NCBI GenBank assembly: GCA_036496605.1
Contig: DASXKV010000003.1
Span: forward strand, 1-64,000
Direction of reading: 5' to 3'
From: Gemmatimonadaceae bacterium
Lineage (GTDB): Bacteria; Gemmatimonadota; Gemmatimonadetes; Gemmatimonadales; Gemmatimonadaceae
Length of the DNA: 64,000 nt
The first letter of the stretch is position 1. Every line of letters begins with the position of its first letter. This document shows, in pieces, positions 50,152-58,867 of the stretch. Below the pieces are notes generated by a model that was not told the origin of the DNA, did no database searches, and was given only the letters and a program-made list of their open reading frames with translations. Position numbers and translations under genes: made by a program.

Positions 50152-50948
50152 AGCTCCATCCCGTACGCGGCAAGCACTCCATCCGGCTCAGCGACGCCGA
50201 CGCGAAGGCACGCGCGTCGGGGAAGTCGGGTGCCGACCTCGATCGCGCAATAAAGAAAGAGACGGACCGCATTTCTGATCTGCAGCGCGTCTTCTACGCC
50301 GACGCTCGTCATGCGCTACTGATCGTCCTGCAGGGACGCGACGCGTCGGGGAAGGACGGCACCATTCGCAAGGTCTTCAGCGCCGTCAATCCGCAGGGCT
50401 GTAGAGTCACCAGCTTCAAGGTGCCGACCGAGGCGGAGTCGCAGCATGACTTCTTGTGGCGCGTGCACGAAGAAGTTCCGCCACGGGGCATGATCGGTAT
50501 CTTCAATCGTTCGCATTACGAGGATATTCTCGTTCCGCGCGTGCACGAGCTTGTTGCCAAGAAGGTGTGGTCGGCGCGCTACGAGCAAATCAACGATTTT
50601 GAGCGAATGCTCACCGAGAACAATGTCGTCATTCTCAAGTTCCTGCTGCACGTGTCCCATGCCGAGCAGAAGCGCCGTCTCGAGGAGCGGCTTACCGACG
50701 AGACCAAGAACTGGAAGTTTCGCGTTGGCGACCTCGATGACCGGGCCCGTTGGGACGACTTTACGAAAGCGTACCGTGGCATTCTCACCCACACGAGCAC
50801 GAAATGGGCGCCCTGGTACGTCGTTCCCGCGGATAACAAAGACGTTCGTGACTGGCTTGTGGCACGCGCAATCGCCGATTGCATGAACGGTCTCGACCTC
50901 CGGTATCCGCGCGCCGATCCGTCGATCATCGGCATCGAGGTCAAATAG
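50148..50948 (+). CDS. ppk2: Polyphosphate kinase 2
   Basis: A 266-residue enzyme that uses polyphosphate to phosphorylate nucleotides. Walker A is GRDASGKDG (residues 63-71), then VNPQGCRVTSFKVPTEAE, Walker B region GMIGIFNRSHYEDILVPRVH and the lid with RRLEERL and KNWKFRVGDLDDRARWDD. I choose TTG 50148 because the protein then begins KLHPVRGKHSIRLSD, like other PPK2 N-termini, and because it overlaps the stop of the short upstream frame (TTGA); an ATG at 49986 is in frame but would add 54 residues of non-typical sequence. The DUF1697 gene follows 2 bp later. Confidence 0.9.
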   Translation: MKLHPVRGKHSIRLSDADAKARASGKSGADLDRAIKKETDRISDLQRVFYADARHALLIVLQGRDASGKDGTIRKVFSAVNPQGCRVTSFKVPTEAESQHDFLWRVHEEVPPRGMIGIFNRSHYEDILVPRVHELVAKKVWSARYEQINDFERMLTENNVVILKFLLHVSHAEQKRRLEERLTDETKNWKFRVGDLDDRARWDDFTKAYRGILTHTSTKWAPWYVVPADNKDVRDWLVARAIADCMNGLDLRYPRADPSIIGIEVK

Positions 50949-50950
50949 CG

Positions 50951-51499
50951 ATGGCCCCCAGCGGTCGATACGTCGCGCTGCTCCGGGCGATCAACGTCGG
51001 CGGCCACGTCGTGAAGATGGATGCGCTGCGCAAGCACTTCACGCGGCTCGGGTTCGCGAACGTCGAAACATTCATCGCGAGTGGCAACGTGTTGTTTGAC
51101 GCGCCGAGCGCCAAGCCCCGAGAGCTGGAGGAGCGCATCGCGATGGAGCTCGAGCGGACGCTCGGCTACGCCGTCGCGACGTTCGTGCGCTCACCCGCCG
51201 AGCTCACATCAGTCGTGAGGCACGAGCCCTTCGACGCGACCGCGTTCGACTTCCTGAAGCACGCGCTTTACATCGGCTTTCTCGCCGGCCGTCCCAAGCC
51301 CGACGTCGTTCGCAAAGTCGTCGAGCTCAAGACGCCGCTCGACGAATTCCACATCCACGGTCGGGAGCTATACTGGGGGGCCCGGGGCCGCTTCAGCGAC
51401 TCACCGATGTCCGGCGCGATTCTCGAGCGCACGCTCGGCATGTCGATGACGATGCGCAATGTCACGACTGTCCGGAAGCTGGCGGCCAAGTGCGCGTAG
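50951..51499 (+). CDS. DUF1697-family protein
   Basis: A 182-residue cytoplasmic protein. YVALLRAINVGGHVVKMDALR, FANVETFIASGNVLFDA and GRFSDSPMSGAILERTLG are the DUF1697 marks (a duplicated ferredoxin-like fold). Function unknown. ATG 50951 is 2 bp after the ppk2 stop, so the two are in one transcript; the open frame begins earlier inside ppk2. Convergent with the serine hydrolase gene. Confidence 0.9.
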   Translation: MAPSGRYVALLRAINVGGHVVKMDALRKHFTRLGFANVETFIASGNVLFDAPSAKPRELEERIAMELERTLGYAVATFVRSPAELTSVVRHEPFDATAFDFLKHALYIGFLAGRPKPDVVRKVVELKTPLDEFHIHGRELYWGARGRFSDSPMSGAILERTLGMSMTMRNVTTVRKLAAKCA

Positions 51500-51524
51500 G
51501 CGCGCGAAAATCAGATTTGTCACG

Positions 51525-52934
51525 TCAACGCCGCATAAACCGGATGTTGCGGACGCGCCCCGCCTCCACCGTGAATGCCGACGGCGCCGCACCGGAAACC
51601 CGCTCGAAGTGAAGCGTCAGCCCATTCGCAGTGCGGTACGTATCGACAGCCGTCGGAACGAGCTGCTGACTCGGCACATGGCGCGCCGAGAGCACCAGAG
51701 CACCATCGACCACGCCAATATGGTAGGTCGCGTCGACCTCGTCGGAATAGTAATCGCCCGGGTACATCGCAAGCTCGGCGCTGCCTAACGCGGGTGCGGC
51801 CGCCTGCGTCACCTCGCGAGAACGACGACCGGCGACCTGGGGCTCCCGCGCCGGACCCATCTTGGTCCCGACATAGACCTCGGCGACCTGCTCCGCCAAC
51901 GGCCCGGGATTGATCGATCCGAGATTGCAGGTCGCGAGCACGCTGAAATGCTGATCCGGGAAGCGAAGAATTTCGGCCTTGTAGCCCATCAGCGAGCCGC
52001 CGTGCTCGTCGACACGGAGTCCCCGGTACGTCGTAACGTTATTCCCGAAGGCGTACATGATGGTATCGCCCTTGTTCAACACGCCGCGCGTGTGGATCAG
52101 CTTCTGCAACGCGTCGCCGCCGACCTGGTGGGTATAGAAGTTCTCATCCCACTTTCGTAGATCCTCGACAGTCGTGTACAGCCCACCCGCGCCGATCTTG
52201 TCGAAATTCTGCAGATACGAAATCCGGTAGCTGCCCTTGCCGTCCGGCTCGTAACTCATCGCCCGACCCTTCATGATGTGGCCGGGATCGTCGTGAAAGT
52301 GTGTATGTGTCATCCCCAGGGGCTGGAAGATCCGCGCGTCGGCGAACTCGCGCAGTGACTTCCCCGTAACGCGCTTCACGATCTGCGCAAGCAGGAAGTA
52401 GCCGGAGTTGCTGTACAGGTAGTCGTCGCCGGGCTTGAAGTTGAGCTCCTTCTGCCGCGCGATCAGCGCGACGGCCTCGGAATCCGAGAAGACATCCTCC
52501 AGTCGCAGTCCGCCGAGCGACATCAGGACGTAGATGTCGCGAATACCGCTCGTGTGATGGACGAGATGATTGATGGTGATCGGCGTGCCGTAGTCCGGCA
52601 TCTCGGGGATGTATTTCCGGATGTCGTCGTCGAGCGCGATCTTGCCGTCGAGCACGAGCAAACCAATACTCGCCGCGGTGAACTGCTTCGAGTCCGACCC
52701 GACGTAGTAGACAAGCTTTGGCGAGTTGGGGATGTCGTAGTCGAGATTCGCCATCCCGTAACCACGCTCATACACAAAGCGCCCGTTTTGGAGCACGCCC
52801 AACGCACACCCCGGCGACGACGGCTTGTCCCACTCCGCAAAGATCTTGTCGACCTTTGGATTGGCCTGAAACTGCTGGGCAACAGCACTCGTCGCGGCAA
52901 ACGTTGAAATGAGGAGGCCAAGGCCAAGACGCAC
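51525..52934 (-). CDS. Exported serine hydrolase of the beta-lactamase class C/PBP4* family
   Basis: A 469-residue protein with a signal peptide (cleavage about SAVA-Q, residue 19). Catalytic motifs of the family: SDSK (Ser80, Lys83), YSNSGY (the Tyr-x-Asn motif, about residue 173) and EHGGSL (third motif, HGG). These proteins cleave D-amino peptides, esters or, rarely, beta-lactams; most are not resistance enzymes. About 100 C-terminal residues (from GPAREPQVAG) form a beta-rich extra domain often found in this group. Stands alone; the region behind its start holds the second 21-bp array. Confidence 0.9.
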   Translation of the reverse strand: MRLGLGLLISTFAATSAVAQQFQANPKVDKIFAEWDKPSSPGCALGVLQNGRFVYERGYGMANLDYDIPNSPKLVYYVGSDSKQFTAASIGLLVLDGKIALDDDIRKYIPEMPDYGTPITINHLVHHTSGIRDIYVLMSLGGLRLEDVFSDSEAVALIARQKELNFKPGDDYLYSNSGYFLLAQIVKRVTGKSLREFADARIFQPLGMTHTHFHDDPGHIMKGRAMSYEPDGKGSYRISYLQNFDKIGAGGLYTTVEDLRKWDENFYTHQVGGDALQKLIHTRGVLNKGDTIMYAFGNNVTTYRGLRVDEHGGSLMGYKAEILRFPDQHFSVLATCNLGSINPGPLAEQVAEVYVGTKMGPAREPQVAGRRSREVTQAAAPALGSAELAMYPGDYYSDEVDATYHIGVVDGALVLSARHVPSQQLVPTAVDTYRTANGLTLHFERVSGAAPSAFTVEAGRVRNIRFMRR

Positions 52935-53095
52935 GGGTTACACCTCGATGCGGGTTTCGGGTTGGAACCGATGACTAAGCCGCGTCAGTCACAATGTCAA
53001 AAGCTACATATGGTATTGGATGCATCGAGGAGAGTCGCTTCGCCGCGTGCGTCCGTCGCGGCGGCGAATCGTCGGGCCATCTTTGGCATCTCTTC

Positions 53096-53680
53096 GGCTG
53101 AGGTGATCTTGCCGCCACCTCATGCCATCTCGCCGCTACCTCAGGTCGTCTTGTGGGGACCTTACGTCGTCTTCCCGCGACCTCACGCCGTCTTCCCGCG
53201 ACCTCACGCCGTCTTGCGGGGACCTCACGTCGTCTTGCCGGCGCCTCACGTCTTCTGTCGCTTCACGGACGTCGTCTTGCCGCCTCCGGAGATGACCTTG
53301 CCGCGACCGCCGATGACTTGTCCGCCACCTCACGTTGCCTTACCACGACCTCACGTCAGCTTGCCGAGACCTCACGTGATCTGGTAGACGCCTTCAGTGC
53401 GTTGCTCGTTCGCTCACGTCATCTGTCCTGCACCGCACGTCACCTTGCCACGACCTTCGGTCCCCTGTCCGCCGCCTCACGTCGTCTTGTCGAGCACTCA
53501 CCTGATCTTGCCGAGACCTTAGTCATCCCGCCGGCCGCTGGCGTGAGCTCGCCGGCACCTCACGTTGTCTGTCCTCGACCGGATGTCATCTGTCCACGTC
53601 TCGATGTCATCTTACCACGACTCGATATCATCTACCCAGGACTCGAGGCCACCTGTCCTCGCCTCGTTGGGAACGAACAT
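53096..53680 (+). repeat. 21-bp tandem array (about 27 units) in an 824-bp gene-free stretch
   Basis: Between 52935 and 53758 I see no gene I can support. A 21-bp repeat fills most of it: ACCTCA-type marks at 53117, 53138, 53159, 53180, 53201, 53222, 53243, then after a short irregular part 53327, 53348, 53369, 53390, 53411, 53432, 53453, 53474, 53495, 53516, then with one lost base 53557, 53578, 53599, 53620, 53641, 53662. Typical unit: GCGACCTCACGTCGTCTTCCC. The plus frame from 53102 stays open to 53698 and reads as heptads L-x-A-T-S-x-x, but it has no ATG and follows a stop. Related by its CGACC core and the L-x-A-T-S heptad to the array at 11.6 kb. Confidence 0.88.
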
Positions 53681-53758
53681 CGACTCGGTCTGACATGACC
53701 TCAACGCACTGGGTGGAGATCTCGATTCGCTGCGGTCCATTACGGGCATCTTCGCGCT

Positions 53759-56257
53759 CTACTCGTAGCGTAAGGCCTTGATCGGATCGACCGTCGACGC
53801 GCGATAGGCAGGTAGATATCCTGCCGCCAAGGACACCAGGGCGAGCACAACCATCGCGCCGACCACGACCACCGGATCGTGCGCCTGGAGACCGAACAAC
53901 AGCGACTGCGCCGTCCTGCCTAGCGCCAACGCGACCGCCAGCCCGATGAGGCCACCGATCAACGTCAGCATCCCGACCTGCTTGAGGACCATCCATCGTA
54001 CTCTCGACGCATCGGCGCCGAGCGCCATGCGAACGCCGATCTCCCGCGTGCGCCGGGCGACGGTGTAGGCGAGCACGCCATACAACCCGACCGCGGCGAG
54101 CAACGTCGCCAACGCCGCGAACGCCGTTGACAACATGCTGATCATGCGATCGAGGTAGACGTTTTCGCGAACCTGCTGAGGCATCGTCTTCACCTCCTCG
54201 AGCGGAAGATTCGCGTCGATCCGCTTGAGCACCGCCGGCACCTCGCGAACGAGCTGCTCCGGCGACCGCGACGCGCGCACATAGTAGTGCATGTAGCCCA
54301 GCGTCGTGTCCTGCCGATACGGTGTGAAGAACAACGGCTGCGGCTTCTGTTTCACGTTTGAGTATGCCGCGTTGCGCACGAGACCCACGATCAACACGTC
54401 GAGCGTTTTCGCGCGCGGATCGAGCGACATCGACTTGCCGACCGCTTCGCGTCCGAGGTTGAACTTCCGCGCGAACTCTTCGTTCACGATCGCGACCTTC
54501 GGCGCGCCTGCGGCATCGCTCGTCGTGAATTCGCGGCCCGCGAGCAGCGGCACGCCGAGCGTGCGAAAATATCCGGCGCTGATCTCGTTGAAGCGCGCAT
54601 TGTCGTCGATATCGGGTCCCGACTTGAACCCTTCGACGGCGACGTCCGTGCCGTAGTTGCTGCCCGAAAGCAACGGCACCATCGATGCCGCGACGCCCGT
54701 CACGCCCGGCATCGCACCGAGCGCCTCTTCGGTTTGTTGAAAGAAGCTGTGCGATCGTGCCGCCGTATAGCCATTGAGCTCCGGCGACACGCCGAAAGTG
54801 ACGACGTTGTCGATCTGCATGCCGAGATCGACGCGGCTCACGTTCGCCAGGCTCTTGATGAACAGTCCCGCCGAGATGAGCAATGCCATCGAGAGCGCGA
54901 TCTGCGCTGTCACGAGTACGGTTCGGAAGCGCGTGCTCGCGCCGGCGCTCGACAGCTGACCGGTGTTGGCGCGAATCGTCGACACCAGATCGGGACGTGT
55001 GCTGTGCAGCGCGGGGAAGAAGCCAAAGAGTAATCCCGTACCGATTGCCACGGCGGCAGCGAAAAGGAGAATCGGCGGGCGAAGCTCGGCGTGCAGCACC
55101 GCGCCGGTGTCCCCTGGCAGGATCGCCAGCGCACCCTGTAGCGTCCAACGAGCGATGACGAGACTCACGAGGCCGCCCAGCACCGCGAGGACGCAGGACT
55201 CCGTCAGCAGCTGCACGAAGAGCTGCTTGCGGCTCGCGCCTAACGCCAGACGCACCGCCATCTCCATCGAACGATTCGCACCGCGGGCCAACAAGAGATT
55301 GGCGATGTTCGCGCACGCGATGAGCAGCACGATACCAGTAATCGCGACGAGGAGTAGCAGCGGCGTCCGCGTGCGCTCGAGCATCGAGCTCTGGCCGTGC
55401 GCGCCCGCCTCGACCGCGACTTGCTTCACACGAAAGCGAGCCATCGTCTTCTGGCTCATGTTCTGCTGCAACGGCACTTCGACATCGTTGACGATCGGCG
55501 TGTAGAGCGCGTTGAGCTCGCGCCGCGCTCGTTCGATCGTTACGCCCGGCCTGAGGCGCGCGAACAGATACAACCAATAGCTCGTTCGATTCTCGAATCC
55601 CTTCCAACCCGGCACCATCAATGCGCGCATCGTCACTGGAATAAACACGAACGGCCGGACGCCGAGTGTCGTCCCGTTGAACTCCTGCGGCGCCACACCA
55701 ACGATCGTCATCGATTGGCCGTTGACCATGATCTGATCGCCAACCACGTTGGGATTCGCGCCGAGATGACTCTGCCAGTACGCGTAGCTCAGCACGACGA
55801 CGAAGTTCGAGCCGATCTGCTCGTCATCGTGGGGCGACAGAAGCCGACCGAGCGCCGGGCGGATCCCGAGAACGGGGAAGTACGAGCCCGAGACGAGCAT
55901 GCCGTCGGCACCCTGCGTCTGTCCGTGGTACGACAGATTGACGCCGACGCCGACATGAGCGGCGATCCCCGTGAACGCTCTCTGCAATCGCTCGAGGTCG
56001 CGGAACATCGGATAACTGAACACCACATCGCAGTCACCCGCGTTGCTGCACGATTGCGATCCCGGTTTCGGACCGGGCGCGGCGAGATTGACCAGCTCCT
56101 GCGGCGCGCGCACCGGCAGCGGCTGCAGAAGCATTTGATCGAAAAGGGAGTAGATCGCGGCATTTGCGCCGATGCCGAGCGCGAGTGATGCAATCGCGAC
56201 CGCGGTGACGAACGGCGTCTTGAAGAGGCTCCGAAAAGCGAGCTCGATGTTCTTCAT
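53759..56257 (-). CDS. ADOP-type duplicated MacB/FtsX permease
   Basis: An 832-residue inner-membrane protein. Layout: an N-terminal helix (VTAVAIASLALGIGANAAIY), a periplasmic MacB_PCD domain, three FtsX helices (about 285-410, with NIANLLLARGANRSMEMAVRLALGASRKQL), a fourth membrane helix in the middle (RTVLVTAQIALSMALLISAG), a second periplasmic domain, and a second FtsX set (GLYGVLAYTVARRTREIGVRMALGA). This is the acidobacterial duplicated permease (ADOP) form, a duplication of MacB without ATPase. No ATPase gene is near. It probably drives export or envelope work with an ATPase encoded elsewhere. Confidence 0.9.
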   Translation of the reverse strand: MKNIELAFRSLFKTPFVTAVAIASLALGIGANAAIYSLFDQMLLQPLPVRAPQELVNLAAPGPKPGSQSCSNAGDCDVVFSYPMFRDLERLQRAFTGIAAHVGVGVNLSYHGQTQGADGMLVSGSYFPVLGIRPALGRLLSPHDDEQIGSNFVVVLSYAYWQSHLGANPNVVGDQIMVNGQSMTIVGVAPQEFNGTTLGVRPFVFIPVTMRALMVPGWKGFENRTSYWLYLFARLRPGVTIERARRELNALYTPIVNDVEVPLQQNMSQKTMARFRVKQVAVEAGAHGQSSMLERTRTPLLLLVAITGIVLLIACANIANLLLARGANRSMEMAVRLALGASRKQLFVQLLTESCVLAVLGGLVSLVIARWTLQGALAILPGDTGAVLHAELRPPILLFAAAVAIGTGLLFGFFPALHSTRPDLVSTIRANTGQLSSAGASTRFRTVLVTAQIALSMALLISAGLFIKSLANVSRVDLGMQIDNVVTFGVSPELNGYTAARSHSFFQQTEEALGAMPGVTGVAASMVPLLSGSNYGTDVAVEGFKSGPDIDDNARFNEISAGYFRTLGVPLLAGREFTTSDAAGAPKVAIVNEEFARKFNLGREAVGKSMSLDPRAKTLDVLIVGLVRNAAYSNVKQKPQPLFFTPYRQDTTLGYMHYYVRASRSPEQLVREVPAVLKRIDANLPLEEVKTMPQQVRENVYLDRMISMLSTAFAALATLLAAVGLYGVLAYTVARRTREIGVRMALGADASRVRWMVLKQVGMLTLIGGLIGLAVALALGRTAQSLLFGLQAHDPVVVVGAMVVLALVSLAAGYLPAYRASTVDPIKALRYE

Positions 56258-56408
56258 TGGGCGGCGTTTGAAAGATCCAGTTACAAACTAGACACTCTCG
56301 CCTCGCGGGAGGTTCGGAACGATTATCGAAATGCTGTACTTGCTATCAGGCGATCGGACGGAAGATTCTTCACGGTTCGTCACACACCACTCGTCACACT
56401 TACGGCCA

Positions 56409-57155
56409 ATGCGTCGACTCCTGTTTCTCCTCATTGCGCTCGGCATCGCGTTCGTCTCGACTCCGGCATATGCCCAGTTTCCGCCGAAGGAACTGAAGAA
56501 TCTCAAGGTCTTTCCGAAGGACATTTCCGTCCGCGCGTTGCTCGATACGATGGGAGGCTTCACGCGCGCGCTCGGCGTGCGCTGCACATACTGTCATGTC
56601 GGCGAGGAAGGGCAGCCGCTCTCGAGCTTCGACTTTCCGTCCGATAAGAAGCCCGAGAAGGACAAAGCGCGTGAGATGTTGCGTATGGTCGGTGCGATCA
56701 ATGGGGACTATCTGACAAAACTCGTCTCGCGTCGCACTCCGGCGATCGTGGTCGCCTGCGCGACTTGCCATCGTGGTATCACCGAGCCGCGGCCTCTACA
56801 ACAAGTCGTCCTGAATGCTTACGACAGCGTGGGCGCCGACTCCGCCGAAGCGCTCTATCGCGCGCTACGCACGCGCTACTACGGCCGCGCCGCGTACGAC
56901 TTCGGCGAGGTTCCGCTCGTTGACGTCGGTAACGCGCTCCGTGCTCGCGGCAAGACGGCCGATGCGCTTCGCTTCTATATTCTGAACACCCAAATGTTGC
57001 CGACATCCGGGTTCGCCTTCCGCTCCGCCGCCGAAGGACAGCTCGCGGCAGGCGATACGGCGTCTGCGATACGTAGCTACCAACAGGCTCTCACGATCAA
57101 CCCGAACGACCGTCAGGCGAAAGGTGCGTTGGAGAGGCTAGGTCAAAAACCGTGA
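56409..57155 (+). CDS. Exported cytochrome c, reaction-centre cytochrome-type, with TPR tail
   Basis: A 248-residue protein with a signal peptide (cleavage about AYA-Q, residue 22). Two haem-binding CxxCH motifs: CTYCH (residues 59-63) and CATCH (117-121). The spacing and the start FPPKELKNLKVFPKDISVRALLDTMGGFTRALGVRC resemble half of the photosynthetic reaction-centre cytochrome subunit (given as adjoining patches), a type common in non-photosynthetic Acidobacteriota and Gemmatimonadota. The last 100 residues have a TPR-like pattern (AAEGQLAAGDTASAIRSYQQALTINPND). I start at ATG 56409 for the signal peptide. It carries electrons in the periplasm; no oxidase gene is near. Confidence 0.85.
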   Translation: MRRLLFLLIALGIAFVSTPAYAQFPPKELKNLKVFPKDISVRALLDTMGGFTRALGVRCTYCHVGEEGQPLSSFDFPSDKKPEKDKAREMLRMVGAINGDYLTKLVSRRTPAIVVACATCHRGITEPRPLQQVVLNAYDSVGADSAEALYRALRTRYYGRAAYDFGEVPLVDVGNALRARGKTADALRFYILNTQMLPTSGFAFRSAAEGQLAAGDTASAIRSYQQALTINPNDRQAKGALERLGQKP

Positions 57156-57181
57156 TGTCGATTTGAGCGAAACTCAAACGA
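57156..57181 (+). promoter_or_regulatory. Putative ECF42 promoter
   Basis: TGTCGA (57156-57161), 17 nt, CGA (57179-57181), upstream of the YciI/ECF42 pair. TGTCGA at -35 with CGA/C at -10 is the motif reported for ECF42 sigma factors, so the sigma factor probably controls its own operon. The TGTCGA begins right after the cytochrome stop. Confidence 0.5.
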
Positions 57182-57201
57182 CTACTACCGAATTCTGTAA
57201 G

Positions 57202-57225
57202 CTCTAGTCCCTAAACCCTAGCCCC
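57202..57225 (+). repeat. 7-bp repeats upstream of the YciI gene
   Basis: CTCTAGT, CCCTAAA, CCCTAGC and CCC, ending 9 bp before the ATG. Like the repeats at 48.6 kb they fill the place of the ribosome site. Confidence 0.6.
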
Positions 57226-57234
57226 TTTTGTCTT

Positions 57235-57591
57235 ATGCGCTACCTCTGCCTGATCTACGAGAACGAGAAGAGCTACGCGACCATGCCCAAGGAGCAGTCC
57301 GACGCGGTGATGGCCGATTACGGTGCCTTTACACAGGGCATCAAGGACAGCGGCCACTACGTCGGCGGCAACGCGCTCCAGCCGACACCTGCCGCGACCA
57401 CACTTCGCGTTCGGAACGGTAAAGTCTCGACGACCGACGGTCCGTTCGCGGAGACGAAAGAACAACTTGGCGGCTACTACTTGATCAACGCCAAGGATCT
57501 GAACGACGCCATCCAGGTCGCGTCGCGAATTCCCTCGGCGAAGTCCGGATCGATCGAGGTGCGGCCGATCCAGGAGTTCGGCGACGCCTAA
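57235..57591 (+). CDS. YciI/DGPF-domain protein, partner of ECF42 sigma
   Basis: A 118-residue ferredoxin-like-fold protein: MRYLCLIYENEKSYATMP, VRNGKVSTTDGPFAETKEQLGGYYLI (the DGPF mark) and AIQVASRIP. DGPF proteins are almost always encoded beside ECF42 sigma factors, as here (11-bp gap). Role thought to be in oxidative or antibiotic stress, not well known. Its stop TAA is part of a CCTAACG motif. Confidence 0.92.
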   Translation: MRYLCLIYENEKSYATMPKEQSDAVMADYGAFTQGIKDSGHYVGGNALQPTPAATTLRVRNGKVSTTDGPFAETKEQLGGYYLINAKDLNDAIQVASRIPSAKSGSIEVRPIQEFGDA

Positions 57592-57602
57592 CGCTTCTGG
57601 CC

Positions 57603-58832
57603 GTGCGCGAGCGTATCGACGAGATCTATCGCGCCGACTCGCGCCGCGTGCTCGCGACACTGATCCGCCTCCTCGGCGACTTCGATCTCGCCGAGGAGGC
57701 GCTGCACGACGCCTTCATGGCTGCGCTCGAGCGGTGGCCTAACGAAGGCCTGCCGCGAAACCCTCGCGCCTGGCTGGTGTCCGCCGGTCGCTTCAAGGCG
57801 ATTGACCGAGTGCGCCGCCGTGCCAACTTCGACGCGGCAGTATCGCGCTTCGCCGAGGACAAGGATCGCACGACACCGGCGTCGCTCGATGTCGAGGACG
57901 AAGACGTCCCCGACGACCGGCTCCGTCTGCTCTTCACCTGCTGTCACCCCGCGCTCAGTCCCGATGCACAGATCGCACTGACCCTGCGGGAGGTATGCGG
58001 CCTGACGACCGAGGAGGTCGCGCACGCCTTCCTCACGCCCCCGCCGACCATCGCTCAACGAATCGTCCGCGCCAAGGCGAAGATCCGTGACGCGCGGATC
58101 CCGTACGAGATTCCATCGCGCGCTGACCTTCCCGCACGGCTCGACAGCGTGCTGCACGTGACCTATCTGGTCTTCAACGAAGGCTACCTCGCCTCGTCAG
58201 GCAGCACGCTCACGCGCCCTGATCTCTCGCGCGAGGCGGTTCGGCTCGCGCGCCTGACGTTGGAGCTCCTCCCGGATCCCGAGGTCATGGGACTCCTCGC
58301 CTTGATGCTGCTCCACGAATCACGCCGCGCGGCGCGCGCGACAAGCGAAGGCGAATTGATTCTGCTCGACGATCAGGATCGGTGCCTTTGGAATCGCCAG
58401 CAGATCGCGGAAGGAATCGCGCTCGTCGAGCGAGCGCTCACCTCGCGGCGTGTGGGGCCGTACTCGCTCCAGGCTGCGATCGCCGCCGTCCACGCCGAAG
58501 CGCCTAACGCTGCCGCGACCGATTGGCGTCAGATCGTCGCACTCTACGATGTCCTGCTGCGCGTCGATCCTTCGCCGGTGATCGAGCTCAATCGCGCTGC
58601 TGCCGTCGCGATGCGCGACGGCGCGGCAGCAGGTCTCGCGCTGATCGATGGTCTGCTCGAGCGTGGCGAGCTGACGACTTACCTCCATGCACATTCAGCG
58701 CGCGCCGACCTTCTCCGCCGCCTCGGCCGCGTGAGTGAAGCGATTGCCGCGTACGAGCGAGCGGCCAGGCTCGCGACTCAGGAGCCCGAACGCCGTTTCC
58801 TGGCGCGTCGCTTGAGCGCGTTACGCACGTAA
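57603..58832 (+). CDS. ECF42-group sigma factor with C-terminal extension
   Basis: A 409-residue sigma factor, much longer than ordinary ECFs. Region 2 (about 1-75: LIRLLGDFDLAEEALHDAFMAALERWP, PRNPRAWLVSAGRFKAIDRVRRR) and region 4 (about 105-170: LTLREVCGLTTEEVAHAFLTPPPTIAQRIVRAKAKIRDA) are followed by a 230-residue helical extension (DUF6596 and TPR-like: HVTYLVFNEGYLASSG, ALMLLHESRRAAR, DQDRCLWNRQQIAEG, AAIAAVHAEAPNA). In ECF42 this tail controls activity in place of an anti-sigma factor. Starts at GTG 57603, 11 bp after the DGPF gene. Confidence 0.93.
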   Translation: MRERIDEIYRADSRRVLATLIRLLGDFDLAEEALHDAFMAALERWPNEGLPRNPRAWLVSAGRFKAIDRVRRRANFDAAVSRFAEDKDRTTPASLDVEDEDVPDDRLRLLFTCCHPALSPDAQIALTLREVCGLTTEEVAHAFLTPPPTIAQRIVRAKAKIRDARIPYEIPSRADLPARLDSVLHVTYLVFNEGYLASSGSTLTRPDLSREAVRLARLTLELLPDPEVMGLLALMLLHESRRAARATSEGELILLDDQDRCLWNRQQIAEGIALVERALTSRRVGPYSLQAAIAAVHAEAPNAAATDWRQIVALYDVLLRVDPSPVIELNRAAAVAMRDGAAAGLALIDGLLERGELTTYLHAHSARADLLRRLGRVSEAIAAYERAARLATQEPERRFLARRLSALRT

Positions 58833-58867
58833 GCGTTGCTGTGTTCCTGCTTGCCTCGTCGTTTAGC

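Noticed and set aside
53096-53680. CRISPR array
   Set aside because: Units are only 21 bp, contiguous and diverged, without spacers; no cas genes in the window.
53153-53698. Coiled-coil protein encoded by the 21-bp array
   Set aside because: Any 21-bp repeat gives heptads in every frame; here there is no ribosome site, the only start is a GTG inside the repeats, and a stop lies just before the array. Kept as an alternative reading only.
53628-55607. 659-codon minus-strand frame overlapping the ADOP permease
   Set aside because: It is a different frame of the same strand as the ADOP gene; the ADOP frame has full-length domain matches, this one is Arg-rich and without motifs.
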